DNA of 64,000 nt from Methylobacterium nonmethylotrophicum (GTDB taxonomy: Bacteria; Pseudomonadota; Alphaproteobacteria; Rhizobiales; Beijerinckiaceae). Below, piece after piece: positions 1-9,175 of this stretch; within the stretch, counting starts at the first letter, position 1; each line of letters opens with the position of its first letter. Made by a program: the position numbers and the translations under genes. The notes beneath the pieces are model-generated. The model was not told the DNA's origin. It did not search any database and worked only from the letters and a program-made list of their open reading frames with translations. Location: assembly GCF_004745635.1 (NCBI RefSeq), contig NZ_SRLB01000007.1, positions 1-64,000 on the forward strand, in the 5' to 3' direction.

Positions 1-755
1 ACGCCCATGCCAAGCGGCCGGCCGTGCTGCTCGCCGGCGGCATCGGCATCACGCCGCTGCTGGCGATGCTGCGCCACATCGTCTACGAGGGCCTGCGCAC
101 CCGGGGCATCCGGCCGACCACCCTGGTCCAGGCGGCCCGCTCCAAGGAGGAGCGTCCCTTCGATAGGGAGGTGGCCGAGCTCGCCGCCGCGGCCGGGGGC
201 GCGGTGAAGGTCGTGCGGGTGCTGAGCGCGCCCGGGGATGCGGTGGCGGGCGTCGACTACGATGTCACTGGCCGGATCGACATGGCGCTGCTCGCCCGCG
301 TGCTGCCGTTCGGCGACTACGACTTCTACCTCTGCGGTCCGACCGCCTTCACGCAGGCGCTCTACGACGGGCTGCGCGACCTGAACGTCGCCGACGACCG
401 CATCCACGCCGAGACCTTCGGCCCCTCGTCGCTGGTCAGGAGCGTGCCAGCGGACGCCGAGGCGGCCAAGCTGCCGCCTGCGTCGACGGAGCCGGTCCCG
501 GTCGCCTTCCTGAACGCGTCTAAGGAGGCGCGCTGGACGCCGGGAGCCGGAACGCTGCTCGAATTTGCCGAGGCCCGCGGCCTCAGCCCGGAATTCAGTT
601 GCCGGACCGGGACCTGCGGCACCTGCAGGACTAAGCTCCTGAGAGGTGCCGTCACCTACGCGAAAGCCCCCAGCGCGCCCCACGCCGACGACGAGGTGTT
701 GATCTGCTCGGCCACCCCGGCCGCGGGCAGTGGGCCCGTCCATCTCGCCCTCTGA
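1..755 (+). CDS. 2Fe-2S ferredoxin / NAD(P)H oxidoreductase, 3' part
   Basis: The gene enters from outside the window; the open frame runs from base 3. What remains is the nucleotide-binding half of a ferredoxin-NAD(P)+ reductase-type module (glycine motif [15 protein letters not shown], then FYLCGPTAF) followed by a C-terminal plant-type [2Fe-2S] domain with the Cys cluster [11 protein letters not shown] and a later LICSA cysteine. This order (reductase then C-terminal ferredoxin) is that of phthalate-dioxygenase-reductase/VanB-like proteins, which pass electrons from NAD(P)H to an oxygenase or, in longer fusions, to a pyridoxamine-oxidase-like N-terminal domain. The missing 5' end prevents choosing between them. 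DUF1348 and CMD-like genes follow on the same strand. Confidence 0.85.
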   Translation, partial: AHAKRPAVLLAGGIGITPLLAMLRHIVYEGLRTRGIRPTTLVQAARSKEERPFDREVAELAAAAGGAVKVVRVLSAPGDAVAGVDYDVTGRIDMALLARVLPFGDYDFYLCGPTAFTQALYDGLRDLNVADDRIHAETFGPSSLVRSVPADAEAAKLPPASTEPVPVAFLNASKEARWTPGAGTLLEFAEARGLSPEFSCRTGTCGTCRTKLLRGAVTYAKAPSAPHADDEVLICSATPAAGSGPVHLAL

Positions 756-847
756 CCGAAGGCGATGCCGAGGGTCACGTCCCGCCGGCCTGCCGCCCTC
801 CCTCCCTCCCGACAAGCCTCCACCCGGAAAACCCCGAGGAGAAGTTG

Positions 848-1312
848 ATGTCCCGTCCCCTGCGGCCGCCGTTCACCGAGGAGAGCGCCATCGAGAAGGT
901 CCGCCTCGCCGAGGACGGCTGGAACAGCCGCGACCCCGCTAAGGTCGCCCTGGCCTACACGACCGACACCCGCTGGCGGAACAGGGCCGAGTTCGTCACG
1001 AGCCGGGAGGAGGCCCAGGCCTTCCTGACGCGTAAGTGGAACCGCGAGCTCGACTACCGCCTGATCAAGGAGCTCTGGGCCTTCACCGGCAACCGCATCG
1101 CGGTTCGCTACGCCTACGAGTACCGCGACGACAGCGGCCAGTGGTTCCGGGCCTACGGCAACGAGAACTGGGAGTTCGCCGAGGACGGGCTGATGCGGGC
1201 CCGCCACGCCAGCATCAACGAACACCCGATCCGGGAGGAGGACCGCAAGTTCCGCTGGCCGCTGGGGCGCCGCCCTGACGACCATCGGGGTCTCAGCCAC
1301 TTCGGCTTCTGA
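848..1312 (+). CDS. DUF1348 (NTF2-like) family protein
   Basis: A 154-residue protein of the DUF1348 branch of the SnoaL/NTF2-like fold. Family landmarks are the conserved block [19 protein letters not shown] in the centre, then [12 protein letters not shown] and a C-terminal [10 protein letters not shown]. The function of the family is unknown; the fold usually forms a small-molecule pocket. The ATG at 848 sits directly behind a GGAGAAG ribosome site; an in-frame TTG immediately before it is not needed. A close paralogue lies at 33706-34179 with the same central block. It follows the oxidoreductase by 92 bases and may be cotranscribed with it. Confidence 0.85.
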   Translation: MSRPLRPPFTEESAIEKVRLAEDGWNSRDPAKVALAYTTDTRWRNRAEFVTSREEAQAFLTRKWNRELDYRLIKELWAFTGNRIAVRYAYEYRDDSGQWFRAYGNENWEFAEDGLMRARHASINEHPIREEDRKFRWPLGRRPDDHRGLSHFGF

Positions 1313-1341
1313 ACCGCCTTTCCAATATCAGGAGCCCGGCC

Positions 1342-1704
1342 ATGTCTTCCTTCACCCTGGACGGGCGCGTGCGCCTGTCCGTCGCGCTCGCCCTGACCGA
1401 CGACGGCCGCGACCCGCCCGTTTCTCCAGGGCGGGAAGCGGAGGCCCGTGGGCTCGGGATGTGCGGCGCCGAGGTCGACGCCGCGCGTCGCGGCCGGAGC
1501 TTCGACGCGCGCACGTCGCGGGCGCTGGCCCTGGCCCTGGCGGCGGCCTCGCGGGACGGCAGGCGCCTTCACGAGGAGCGTGCGCGGGCGCTGTGGTCTG
1601 GCATCCCCGCCGAGGTCTGCCGCGAGATCGAGAGCCTCGCCATAAAGCTCGCCGGCGACGGAGCGGCGCCGGACCCCGAACCCACGGTCGCCCGCGAAGG
1701 CTAG
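1342..1704 (+). CDS. CMD/AhpD-like protein without the usual Cys pair
   Basis: A 120-residue all-alpha protein. The pattern (RLSVALALTDDGRDPPVSPG, then EAEARGLG, an ALALALAAASRDGRRL helix and a terminal helix EVCREIESLAIKLA) aligns by eye with the carboxymuconolactone decarboxylase/AhpD core, where the first motif is normally xxGCxYCxxxH. Here the two redox cysteines are replaced (GRDPPVS), so peroxidase-type chemistry is unlikely. Length is close to a single CMD domain. An AGGAG site precedes the ATG, 29 bases after the DUF1348 gene. It could be a degenerating gene; the assignment is from pattern, not search. Confidence 0.5.
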   Translation: MSSFTLDGRVRLSVALALTDDGRDPPVSPGREAEARGLGMCGAEVDAARRGRSFDARTSRALALALAAASRDGRRLHEERARALWSGIPAEVCREIESLAIKLAGDGAAPDPEPTVAREG

Positions 1705-1822
1705 GCTTCCTGGCCCGGCATGCCGTTCACCATGGCGCGACGGCTTGGCGGCGCGCCCGCTCGAACAGCTGTATTCGTCAAAGCCATGATGGCCGGGCCG
1801 CTGGGGACGGGGGAGCAGGGAC

Positions 1823-2713
1823 ATGGACCGCTGGCAGGCCATGCGGATCTTCGCGAAGGTCGCGGAGACGGCGAGCTTCGCGGAGACCGCGCGCCTGATG
1901 CACATGAGCCCGCCGGCCGTGACGCGGGCCGTCGCCGCGCTGGAAGAGACCATCGGCGCCCGGCTGTTCGTGCGCACCACGCGCTCGGTGAAGCTCACCG
2001 AGGCCGGTGGCCGCTACTACGAGGATTGCCGGCGAATCCTTTCCGACATCGTCGAGGCCGAGGCCGCCGCCGCAGGTTCCTACGCGACGCCGTCCGGAAC
2101 CCTCGCGGTGACAGCATCGGTCCTGTTCGGCCACATGCATGTGCTGCCCATCGTGACCGATTACCTCGACGCCTATCCGACCATGGCGGCACGGACGCTA
2201 TTCGTTGACCGGCAGGTGAACATCGTTGAGGAAGGCATCGACGTCGCCGTGCGCATCGGCCACCTCTCGGATTCCGGCTTTACAGCCGCGCGGGTTGGGT
2301 CGGTGCGCCGCGTTGTCTGCGGCTCGCCGGCCTATTTCGAGCGGCACGGCGTCCCGCAGACACCGCAGGACCTGAGGGACCATCGCGTCGCCATGTCCAC
2401 GGGCGCCTGGGCCTCGACGGAGTGGCATTTCGCGCAGGATCAGCGCGTGACGGTCCATCCCGCCCTGATGAGCAACACGAACGAGGCCGGCATCGCCGCT
2501 GCCCTGGCGGGTTGGGGCCTGACTCGGGTGCTGCACTACCAGATCGGCTCTGCCTTGCTGGAAGGCCGCCTGCAGGTCGTGCTCGCCGACTACGAGGAGG
2601 AGCCGCTGCCCATCCATGTAGTCTACCCCGAGGGGCGGCAGGCGCCGGCCAAGGTGAGGACATTCGTCGACCTGGCCGTGGCGCGGCTGCGGGCCAACCG
2701 CCTGCTCAACTGA
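1823..2713 (+). CDS. LysR family transcriptional regulator
   Basis: A 296-residue LTTR. Residues 1-60 hold the winged HTH (SFAETARLMHMSPPAVTRAVAALEE, split as SFAETARLMHMSPP then AVTRAVAALEE) with the typical RTTRSVKLTEAG wing. The rest is the periplasmic-binding-like effector domain ([15 protein letters not shown], then GWGLTRVLHYQI). The ATG at 1823 is preceded by GGGGAGCAGGG. The nearest candidate targets are the alpha/beta hydrolase downstream on the same strand and the small genes upstream. It belongs to the same subfamily as the other LTTRs in this window that carry the [10 protein letters not shown] signature. Confidence 0.93.
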   Translation: MDRWQAMRIFAKVAETASFAETARLMHMSPPAVTRAVAALEETIGARLFVRTTRSVKLTEAGGRYYEDCRRILSDIVEAEAAAAGSYATPSGTLAVTASVLFGHMHVLPIVTDYLDAYPTMAARTLFVDRQVNIVEEGIDVAVRIGHLSDSGFTAARVGSVRRVVCGSPAYFERHGVPQTPQDLRDHRVAMSTGAWASTEWHFAQDQRVTVHPALMSNTNEAGIAAALAGWGLTRVLHYQIGSALLEGRLQVVLADYEEEPLPIHVVYPEGRQAPAKVRTFVDLAVARLRANRLLN

Positions 2714-2911
2714 GCGGGCGCAAGGTCGATGCGAGGCCTCAATCCGGGTCTGTTCGACCCGGCCGAGGTAAAAGGCACCAAGCGATCCTATCTATTCCGC
2801 AGGCGACAACAATGCCTTCCACACGACGCTGATTAACGCCTGCAAGCTGAACACCGATGATGTCTCCATGAGGCGGCGAGGTCCTCTACGCCCCCACGAA
2901 AGGAGACACCG

Positions 2912-3877
2912 ATGAAACACCTTCTGCTTACCCTGATGCTCACGACGGCCAGCACCGTCCTTCCCCCTCATGCCAAGGCGGAGCAAGCCCCGGTCGCCGC
3001 TCAGGCACCGGCGACGGTCCACTACCGTTCCGCGACGGTCGACGGCGTGAAGGTGTTCTATCGCGAGGCCGGCCCGGCCGATGGCCCGGTCGTGCTGCTC
3101 CTGCACGGCTTCCCGACCTCCTCGCACATGTTCCGCAACCTGATCCCGACGCTCGCGGACCGTTACCGCGTCATCGCGCCCGACTACCCCGGCTTCGGCC
3201 AGAGCGACGCGCCCGACCACACCCAGTTCGCCTACACCTTCGGCCACTACGCCGACCTCGTGGACGGTCTGCTCGGCCAGCTCGGCTCCAAGTCCTACGC
3301 GATGTACGTGATGGATTACGGCGCGCCGGTCGGTTACCGCCTCGCCCTCAGGCACCCTGAGAGGGTGACCGGCCTGATCGTCCAGAACGGCAACGCCTAC
3401 GACGAGGGGCTGCGCGAGTTCTGGGATCCGATCAAGGCCTACTGGGCCGACGGCTCGGCCAAGAGCCGCGAGGCGCTGTCGGGCCTGGTGACCCTCCCCA
3501 CGACGATCTTCCAGTACACGGACGGCGTGAGGGACGTCTCCAGGATCAGCCCGGACAACTGGGTCCACGACCAGGCCCTGCTCGACCGGCCCGGCAACAA
3601 GGATGTCCAGCTCGACCTGTTCTACGACTACCGGACGAACGTGCCGCTCTACCCGCAATTCCAGGCGTTCTTCCGCGAGCGCAAGCCGCCGACGCTGATC
3701 GTCTGGGGCAAAAACGACAAGATCTTCCCCGAGGAAGGGGCGCCCCCCTACCTGCGGGACCTGCCGGACGCGGAAATGCACATCCTCGACACGGGCCACT
3801 TCGCGCTGGAGGACAAGCTCGACGAGATGGCGCCCCTCATCCGCGGCTTCCTCGACAAGCAGGTGGCGAAGCGCTGA
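2912..3877 (+). CDS. Exported alpha/beta hydrolase, epoxide hydrolase/dehalogenase-like
   Basis: A 321-residue protein with a signal peptide ([14 protein letters not shown], cleavage probably after HAKA near residue 23) and a full alpha/beta hydrolase domain. The oxyanion motif HGFP is at 65-68. The nucleophile elbow reads VMDYGAP, so the nucleophile is Asp135, as in epoxide hydrolases and haloalkane dehalogenases, not Ser. Asp269 (GKNDKIF) and His296 (DTGHF) would complete the triad. This predicts a periplasmic hydrolase acting on an epoxide or haloalkane-like substrate; the substrate cannot be read. An AAAGGAGACACC site precedes the ATG. It is convergent with the SDR at 4006-4836. Confidence 0.85.
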   Translation: MKHLLLTLMLTTASTVLPPHAKAEQAPVAAQAPATVHYRSATVDGVKVFYREAGPADGPVVLLLHGFPTSSHMFRNLIPTLADRYRVIAPDYPGFGQSDAPDHTQFAYTFGHYADLVDGLLGQLGSKSYAMYVMDYGAPVGYRLALRHPERVTGLIVQNGNAYDEGLREFWDPIKAYWADGSAKSREALSGLVTLPTTIFQYTDGVRDVSRISPDNWVHDQALLDRPGNKDVQLDLFYDYRTNVPLYPQFQAFFRERKPPTLIVWGKNDKIFPEEGAPPYLRDLPDAEMHILDTGHFALEDKLDEMAPLIRGFLDKQVAKR

Positions 3878-3911
3878 CCCTTCTGACGGGCCTGGCTGGT
3901 AGGCGCGACGC

Positions 3912-3943
3912 GGACCGCGCCCCTCTCTTGGGCGGCGCGGTCC
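3912..3943. terminator. Hairpin between convergent genes
   Basis: A 10-base perfect inverted repeat (GGACCGCGCC / GGCGCGGTCC) with a 12-base loop lies between the convergent hydrolase (+) and SDR (-). There is no strong T-tract, so it is a candidate bidirectional terminator by position. Confidence 0.5.
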
Positions 3944-4005
3944 TTGGCAATCTCGCCGCGTTTCGATGACCGTGAGAGCGGAGCATCTGCGGGGGAGACC
4001 TTGCG

Positions 4006-4836
4006 TCAAGGTTGGAAGTCGGTCGAGAGGCTGATCTCGCGCCAGGCACGCAGCTCGGCCAGCCGCGCCTCGTCGCCAGCCTCGGCCCGCGCGTAGGCGT
4101 CGCTACCCAGCACCAGGCGCAGCGGCGGGGCCTTTGCCGAGACCACGGCTATCATCGCCCGGGCGGCGCGCTCTGGGTCGCCGGGCTGTTTCCCGTCGTA
4201 GGCCCGCTGCATGGCGGCGACCTGGCCGACGGTCTCGGCGTAAGCCGGGCTGCCTTCCGCGATGCGCGTCGACGATCCCGCGAAGTCCGTCCGGAAGCCG
4301 CCAGGCTCCACGATGGTGACGTGCACGCCGAAGGGCTTCATCTCGATGGCGAGAACCTCGGAGAACCCCTCCACGCCGAACTTCGCGGCCGAGTACGGGC
4401 CGCGCCCGGTCGCGCCGGTTCGCCCCCCGATGGAGGAGACCTGCAGGAAGTGGCCACGTCGCTGCGCCCGGAACAGCGGGATGGCCGCCTTGGTGACGTT
4501 GACTACGCCGAACAGGTTCGTCTCGACCTGCGCCCGGAACGAGGCGAGGTCGGTGTACTCGATGGGCGCGAGGTCGCCGTACCCGGCATTGTTGACGACC
4601 ACGTCGATCCGACCGAACCGCTCCGCCGTGGCCTCGACCGCCCGGCGCGCGCCTGCCTTGTCAGTGACGTCGAGGGGCACCGCTAGCACGCGCTCGCCGC
4701 CGGCCTCGACGAGGTCCGCGAGCGCGGCGGGATCGCGCGCCGTCGCGCAGAGCCGCTCCCCCGCCGCGACGACGGCCCGGGCCAACGCCCGGCCGAGGCC
4801 CCGCGACGAGCCCGTAACGAACCAGGTCCTGTCCAT
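4006..4836 (-). CDS. SDR family oxidoreductase
   Basis: A classical SDR of 276 residues counted from MDRTWFVTGSSRGLGRALA. The frame is open 63 bases further upstream, but the SDR fold begins immediately after this Met. It has the TGxxxGxG cofactor motif (TGSSRGLG), NNAG, the catalytic Ser (VSSIGG) and YSAAK. The long C-terminal part (PGGFRTDFAGSS) is that of the oxidoreductase subgroup that includes 17-beta-HSD-like bacterial enzymes. NADP(H) is expected because of the basic SSRG turn. It is a standalone gene with no operon partner, convergent with the upstream hydrolase. Confidence 0.9.
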   Translation of the reverse strand: MDRTWFVTGSSRGLGRALARAVVAAGERLCATARDPAALADLVEAGGERVLAVPLDVTDKAGARRAVEATAERFGRIDVVVNNAGYGDLAPIEYTDLASFRAQVETNLFGVVNVTKAAIPLFRAQRRGHFLQVSSIGGRTGATGRGPYSAAKFGVEGFSEVLAIEMKPFGVHVTIVEPGGFRTDFAGSSTRIAEGSPAYAETVGQVAAMQRAYDGKQPGDPERAARAMIAVVSAKAPPLRLVLGSDAYARAEAGDEARLAELRAWREISLSTDFQP

Positions 4837-5029
4837 CTCTACCACCGCTTGTTCATGCTTCGACTTCGCCGAAATCGGTGGTCGCGAGTCTGCCCTCAAG
4901 CATCGCGTCGCGAACCTCTCTATTGCTGAGAGAGGAATAGAGGCGGGAACCGCCGTCCATTATCATCCTGGTCGAGAAGTGGCGGGCGCAGCGCCCCCCG
5001 ACGACATCCCGACTCCGCAGGAGGTGATC

Positions 5030-6058
5030 ATGAACACACTATCACTCGTCGGCGGCTCCCGCCTCCACCTCGCGCAGCGCCTCAGGGAGGTCGCTGCGAA
5101 CACGCCGGCCGCCTACTTCGGCATAGTGTTGGGGCTGTCCGGCCTCGGCGGCGCTTGGCGCGCGGCCGCGCTCGCGTGGCACCTGCCCACGGTCGTAGGG
5201 GAGGCGGTCTACGTACTCGCCGGCGCAGTCTGGGCCGTGCTCGTCGTCCTCTATGCCCTCAAGGCCGTCCTCGCTCCCGACAAGCTGGCGGCAGAGGCGG
5301 CCCATGCGGTCCAGTGCTGCTTCATCGGCCTCGCCGGCGTTGCAACCATGCTCGTCGCGGGCGGGCTCATCCCCTACTCGGCCGGAGCCGCAACCGTCCT
5401 GTTCGGCCTCGGCTTCCTGTTCACGCTGGGCTTCGCGGTCTGGCGGACGGGCGGCCTCTGGCAAGGCGGTAGGGACCACGGTGCCACGACCGCGGTGCTG
5501 TATCTGCCGACCGTGGCTGGCAGTTTCGTCTCGGCTACGGTGGGCGCTGCCCTCGGTCTCGCCGATTGGGGCCAGCTCGCGTTCGGCGCCGGCCTGTTCT
5601 CCTGGCTCGCGATGGAATCGGTGCTGCTCCACCGCCTGCTTACCGGGACCGAGAAGCCCGCCGCGTTGCGTCCGACGCTGGGCATACAGTTGGCGCCGGC
5701 GCCGGTCGGTGCCGTGGCCTACCTCTCGGTCGGGGGCGGGGCGCCGGACCTCTTCGCGCATGCCCTGATCGGCTACGGCATGCTCCAAGTCCTGGTCCTG
5801 GCCCGGCTTGCGCCCTGGATCGCGAAGGCTGGCGCTGTCCCTGGGCTCTGGGCCTTCAGCTTCGGTGCCACTGCCATGGCCACGGCCCCGGTTCGCCTGG
5901 TCGCCCACGGCGATGCCTGAGCGCTCTCCGTCCTAGCTCCGGCGCTGTTCCTGGCCGCGAACGGCCTCGTCCTCGGCCTCGCCATCATGACCGTGACGCT
6001 ACTGCTGCGGGGCAAGATGTTCGCTGCACCGACGGCAGTCAGCCAAGCCCGGACGTGA
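5030..6058 (+). pseudogene. tehA: TehA/TDT-type channel, interrupted by TGA
   Basis: A multi-pass membrane protein of the tellurite-resistance/dicarboxylate transporter (SLAC1-like) family, with typical helices such as YFGIVLGLSGLGGAWRAAA and a later WALMES-type region (SWLAMESVLLHRLL). The ATG at 5030 follows AGGAGGTGATC. The frame stops at TGA 5918-5920 after AHGDA, but the same frame then reads ALSVLAPALFLAANGLVLG, the expected last transmembrane helix, and ends at 6056-6058. A single TGG-to-TGA change in a Trp codon explains this. The product would be a 296-residue channel lacking its final helix, or a product of readthrough. No tehB methyltransferase is adjacent. Confidence 0.8.
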
Positions 6059-6258
6059 CCGCGCCTGGGCATGCCATCAAGGAACCCGACGACTGCTTCC
6101 AAGCGGTTGTTAAGTGCCTCGCTGTTGAACCAACCGCTGATCACGGCGGAGCATTCTTGTTCGTGTTGCTTCGGCGGCGGTTCGTTGCCGAGCAGGTCCG
6201 GGCACATTAGCAACGGACGTAGCCTGGCCTTCGTCTGCCTGGCCTGTGGCCGCGAAGT

Positions 6259-7188
6259 TCACCCTAAGCTCCCGGCAAACCGCTCCGCCAGACGCCCCAC
6301 CTTGAACGCCTCGCTCACCCAATCGACAAAGGCTCGCGTCTTCGCCGGCAGGTGGGTGCGCGAGGCGAAGTAGAGGGAGATCGCGCCGGCATCGGCGTAC
6401 CAGCACGGCAGCAGGCGCACGAGGTCGCCCCGGTCCAGGTCGGGGCGCACGTCGGGGACCGCGACGAGCGTGATGCCGAGACCCAGCAGCGCCGCCTCGC
6501 GCATCGCATTGGCGTCGTTGACGATGATGCTCTCCCGCTGCCGGGCCACCACCTCGCTACCGCCTACGTCGCGCATCGCCCAGTGTCGGATGCGGCCGGT
6601 CTGGAGCGACCGCATGACAATCCCGTCGAACGCCTGGAGCCCTTCCGGGTCGGAGGGCGGCACCCGGCCCCGCATGTAAGACGGCGACGCCACCGCGATG
6701 ATGTGGGCGGGGGCCAGGGTCCTGGCCACGATGCCGGATGACAGCGCGAAGCCGCCGCCGATGGCGGCGTCGTACCCCTCTGCGATGAGGTCGACCTGAC
6801 GGTTCTCGAAGTGCCATTCCGGCCGGATGAGCGGATAGCGGGCAAGGAAGCCCGGCAGGAGCGGCAGGACGTGGCTCACTCCGAAGGTCGGCGCCAGGCT
6901 GACCTTGAGCGTGCCGGCCGGTTCGCCGCCGTCCGCGGAAACGCTGGCAATCGCGGCCTGCAAGCCTTCCAGGTTACCGGCAATGGCCTGGCGGAAGCCC
7001 TCGCCGGCCTCGGTCAGGGTGAGCTTGCGCGTCGAGCGGTGAAACAGCCGTACGCCGAGGTTGCGCTCCAGCATGGCCACGTTGCGGCTCACCGCCGCCG
7101 GGGTCAGCGACAGCCGCCGGGCGGCCTCGGAGAAGCTGCCGCACTCGGCACTGCGCACGAAGGCTTCGAGGTTGGCCAAGGTTTCCAT
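6259..7188 (-). CDS. LysR family regulator, divergent from SDR operon
   Basis: A 309-residue LTTR starting at METLANLEAFVRSAE. The longer open frame upstream has no HTH character and reaches into the divergent promoter. HTH residues are about 15-40 (SFSEAARRLSLTPAAVSRNV), followed by HRSTRKLTLTEAG. The effector domain contains EGYDAAIGGGF, a variant of the subfamily motif. It faces the SDR operon beginning at 7298 across a 109-base gap holding an AGCCT/AGGCT dyad, the usual arrangement for an LTTR controlling its neighbour. Confidence 0.92.
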   Translation of the reverse strand: METLANLEAFVRSAECGSFSEAARRLSLTPAAVSRNVAMLERNLGVRLFHRSTRKLTLTEAGEGFRQAIAGNLEGLQAAIASVSADGGEPAGTLKVSLAPTFGVSHVLPLLPGFLARYPLIRPEWHFENRQVDLIAEGYDAAIGGGFALSSGIVARTLAPAHIIAVASPSYMRGRVPPSDPEGLQAFDGIVMRSLQTGRIRHWAMRDVGGSEVVARQRESIIVNDANAMREAALLGLGITLVAVPDVRPDLDRGDLVRLLPCWYADAGAISLYFASRTHLPAKTRAFVDWVSEAFKVGRLAERFAGSLG

Positions 7189-7214
7189 GCCGGCGCCTTC
7201 AACGATCCGTTGAA

Positions 7215-7237
7215 AGCCTAACAACTCACTCAAGGCT
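7215..7237. promoter_or_regulatory. Candidate LysR operator, AGCCT-N13-AGGCT
   Basis: A short dyad (AGCCT at 7215-7219, AGGCT at 7233-7237) lies in the divergent LysR/SDR gap, where an LTTR binding site is expected. It is short enough to be chance. Confidence 0.35.
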
Positions 7238-7297
7238 AAACCAGGAGGAGTTCCCGGGCCATCCTCATCCGCGTCGAACAAGCGACGGAGCAATGAC

Positions 7298-8056
7298 ATG
7301 ACCCAGGTATCCCACCCCCTCGCCGGCAAGGTGGCGCTCGTGACCGGCGGATCGCGCGGCATCGGGGCGGCCATCGTCCGCCGCCTTGCCCGTGACGGCG
7401 CCGACGTCGCCTTCAGCTACGCTGCCTCGCGCGAGCGGGCCGAGGACGTCGTCCGCGAGGTCGAGGCGCTCGGCCGGCGGGCGGTCGCGATCAAGGCGGA
7501 CCAAGCCATCGCCACGGAGGTCGAGTCCCTCGTGCGGGGGGCGCACGCCGCGCTCGGTCGCCTCGACATCCTGGTCAACTCCGCGGGCGTGTTCGTCACC
7601 GGCATGGTCGACGACGCCAATGCCGACCGCGCCCCGTTCGACCGGCAGCTCGACGTGAACGTCAAGGGCGTGGCCGCGGCGGTGCGCGCCGCGGTGCCGC
7701 TGATGACGGACGGCGGTCGCATCGTGTCCATCGGGACCACCGGTGCGGTCCACGTACCGTTCGCCGGCGCCGCGGACTACGTCGCCACCAAGGCGGCGGT
7801 CGCGGCCTACACCCGCGGCTGGGCCCGCGACCTCGGCCCCGGCAACATTACCGTCAACGTGGTCCAGCCCGGCGCGATCAACACCGACATGAACCCGGAG
7901 GACGGACCCTTCGCCGAGACGCTGAAGGGCCTCGCCGCCCTCGGCCGCTACGGCCAGCCGGAGGACATCGCGGGGGCTGTCGCCTTCCTAGCCGGGCCGG
8001 ACGCCGGGTACGTCACCGGCGCCACGCTGAACGTCGACGGCGGTCAGTCCGCCTGA
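7298..8056 (+). CDS. SDR family oxidoreductase
   Basis: A 252-residue classical SDR with TGGSRGIG (residues about 16-23), NSAG, the catalytic YVATK motif and the C-terminal YVTGATLNVDGGQSA typical of FabG-like enzymes. The VNVVQPGAINTDMNPEDGPF stretch resembles that of the BdcA protein at 13023-13736, so the two are related. It is the first gene of a three-gene operon: the NAD(P)-binding protein follows 29 bases later and the SnoaL-like protein after it. Likely controlled by the divergent LysR. The substrate is unknown. Confidence 0.92.
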   Translation: MTQVSHPLAGKVALVTGGSRGIGAAIVRRLARDGADVAFSYAASRERAEDVVREVEALGRRAVAIKADQAIATEVESLVRGAHAALGRLDILVNSAGVFVTGMVDDANADRAPFDRQLDVNVKGVAAAVRAAVPLMTDGGRIVSIGTTGAVHVPFAGAADYVATKAAVAAYTRGWARDLGPGNITVNVVQPGAINTDMNPEDGPFAETLKGLAALGRYGQPEDIAGAVAFLAGPDAGYVTGATLNVDGGQSA

Positions 8057-8085
8057 CCCTCGACCCATTATCAAGGAGACAGCGC

Positions 8086-8688
8086 ATGACCTCCATCGGC
8101 ATCATCGGCGCCGGACAGATCGGCCGCGCCATCGCGGCGGCGCTCGCACGCCACGCCGTTCCCGCGACGCTCGCCAACAGCCGCGGGCCGGAGACTTTGG
8201 CCGCAACCATCGCCGAACTCGGCGAGACCATCTCGGCAGGCACTCGCGAGGAGGCCGCCTCGAAGGACATCGTCTTCGTCGCCGTGAACTGGTCGAAGCT
8301 GGACGCGGCCCTTGCCGACCTGCCGGACTTCGCCGACCGCATCGTCGTCGACGCCAACAACCCCATCGAGGCGCCGCTGTTCAAGCCGTTCGACCTGGGC
8401 TCCCGCTCGTCGTCCGAGATGTTTGCAGGCCTGGTTCCCGGAGCTCGGGTCGTGAAGGCGTTCAACCATCTGCGGCCGAGCCTCGTCTCCGGCGACCCGG
8501 CCGACCGCGGCGGCCGCCGCGTGCTGTTCTACTCTGGAGACGACGCACGGGCGAAGGCTGAGATCGGGGCCCTGATCGACCGGCTCGGCTTCTTCGGCAT
8601 CGACCTGGGCTCGCTTGCCGTGGGCAGCCGCCTCGTCCAATTCCCGGGCGGGCCCCTGCCCGCGCTCGACCTCGTCAAGTTCGACTGA
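8086..8688 (+). CDS. NADP oxidoreductase, coenzyme F420-dependent-type Rossmann protein
   Basis: A 200-residue protein with an N-terminal Rossmann motif (IGIIGAGQIGRAIAAALA) and the overall shape of the NADP oxidoreductase/F420-dependent family: VFVAVNWSKL at the end of the second beta sheet, VVDANNP, then RVVKAFNHL. Members in non-F420 organisms are NADPH-dependent reductases of unknown substrate. An AAGGAGACAGCGC site gives a clear ATG. A paralogue of the same family is at 15905-16561 (also VKAFN/IKAFN). Middle gene of the operon. Confidence 0.85.
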   Translation: MTSIGIIGAGQIGRAIAAALARHAVPATLANSRGPETLAATIAELGETISAGTREEAASKDIVFVAVNWSKLDAALADLPDFADRIVVDANNPIEAPLFKPFDLGSRSSSEMFAGLVPGARVVKAFNHLRPSLVSGDPADRGGRRVLFYSGDDARAKAEIGALIDRLGFFGIDLGSLAVGSRLVQFPGGPLPALDLVKFD

Positions 8689-8724
8689 TCCGCCAACCCG
8701 GTCGTCATCTAAAGGAGACATCCC

Positions 8725-9126
8725 ATGTCGGAAACCACATCGACCACCCGGGGAGCGGCGGAGCCTGATTACGACAAGCTGCTCCGGGCGAACCTGGAGC
8801 GCGTCTTCAACGAGCGCGACGCGGACAAGCGAGCCACGGCCTTGGCCGAACTCTTCGTCGAAGAGCCGGTCATGTACGAGCCGACCGAGGTCGTGCACGG
8901 ACGCCAAGCCATCTCGACGGTTGCCGGCAATCTGCTCGACCAGTTCGGACCGACATTTCGGTTCACCCCGGTCGGTCGCGCGGTCGGGCACCATGGACTC
9001 GGTTCTTTAACCTGGCAGGCGGGTCCGGAAGGCGGTCCCGTCGCGGTCACCGGCACGGACGTGGCCGAGATCATGGACGGAAGGATCGTTCGTCTCTGGG
9101 TGCTCCTGAACCCGCCCGCCGCATGA
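8725..9126 (+). CDS. SnoaL-like / NTF2-fold protein
   Basis: A 133-residue protein of the SnoaL-like (NTF2 fold) group: an N-terminal helix with RVFNERDADKRATALAELF, a central HGRQAI and a C-terminal DVAEIMDGRIVRLWVLLN strand pair. Members serve as small isomerases, hydrolases or ligand-binding proteins; no catalytic pair can be assigned here. AAAGGAGACATCCC precedes the ATG, 36 bases after the previous gene, so it is probably cotranscribed. The ribosome sites of genes two and three of this operon are nearly identical. Confidence 0.75.
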   Translation: MSETTSTTRGAAEPDYDKLLRANLERVFNERDADKRATALAELFVEEPVMYEPTEVVHGRQAISTVAGNLLDQFGPTFRFTPVGRAVGHHGLGSLTWQAGPEGGPVAVTGTDVAEIMDGRIVRLWVLLNPPAA

Positions 9127-9139
9127 AGCCAGGCCCCGG

Positions 9140-9175
9140 TTGACAGAAGTCCTTTCAAGCAACTAATGAAGTTGC
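9140..9175 (+). promoter_or_regulatory. Rrf2 promoter and dyad operator
   Basis: TTGACA at 9140-9145 is followed 17 bases later by a weak -10 (CTAATG). A perfect dyad, GCAACT (9159-9164) AATGA AGTTGC (9170-9175), overlaps the -10 and abuts the ATG at 9176. This fits autorepression by the Rrf2 protein and implies a very short or absent leader. Confidence 0.5.

Noticed and set aside
4262..5030. Long in-frame extension upstream of the TehA-like protein (552 residues in total)
   Set aside because: The extension is antisense to the SDR at 4006-4836 and has low-complexity Arg/Ser/Thr composition; the transmembrane protein starts at the ATG with AGGAGGTGATC at 5030.
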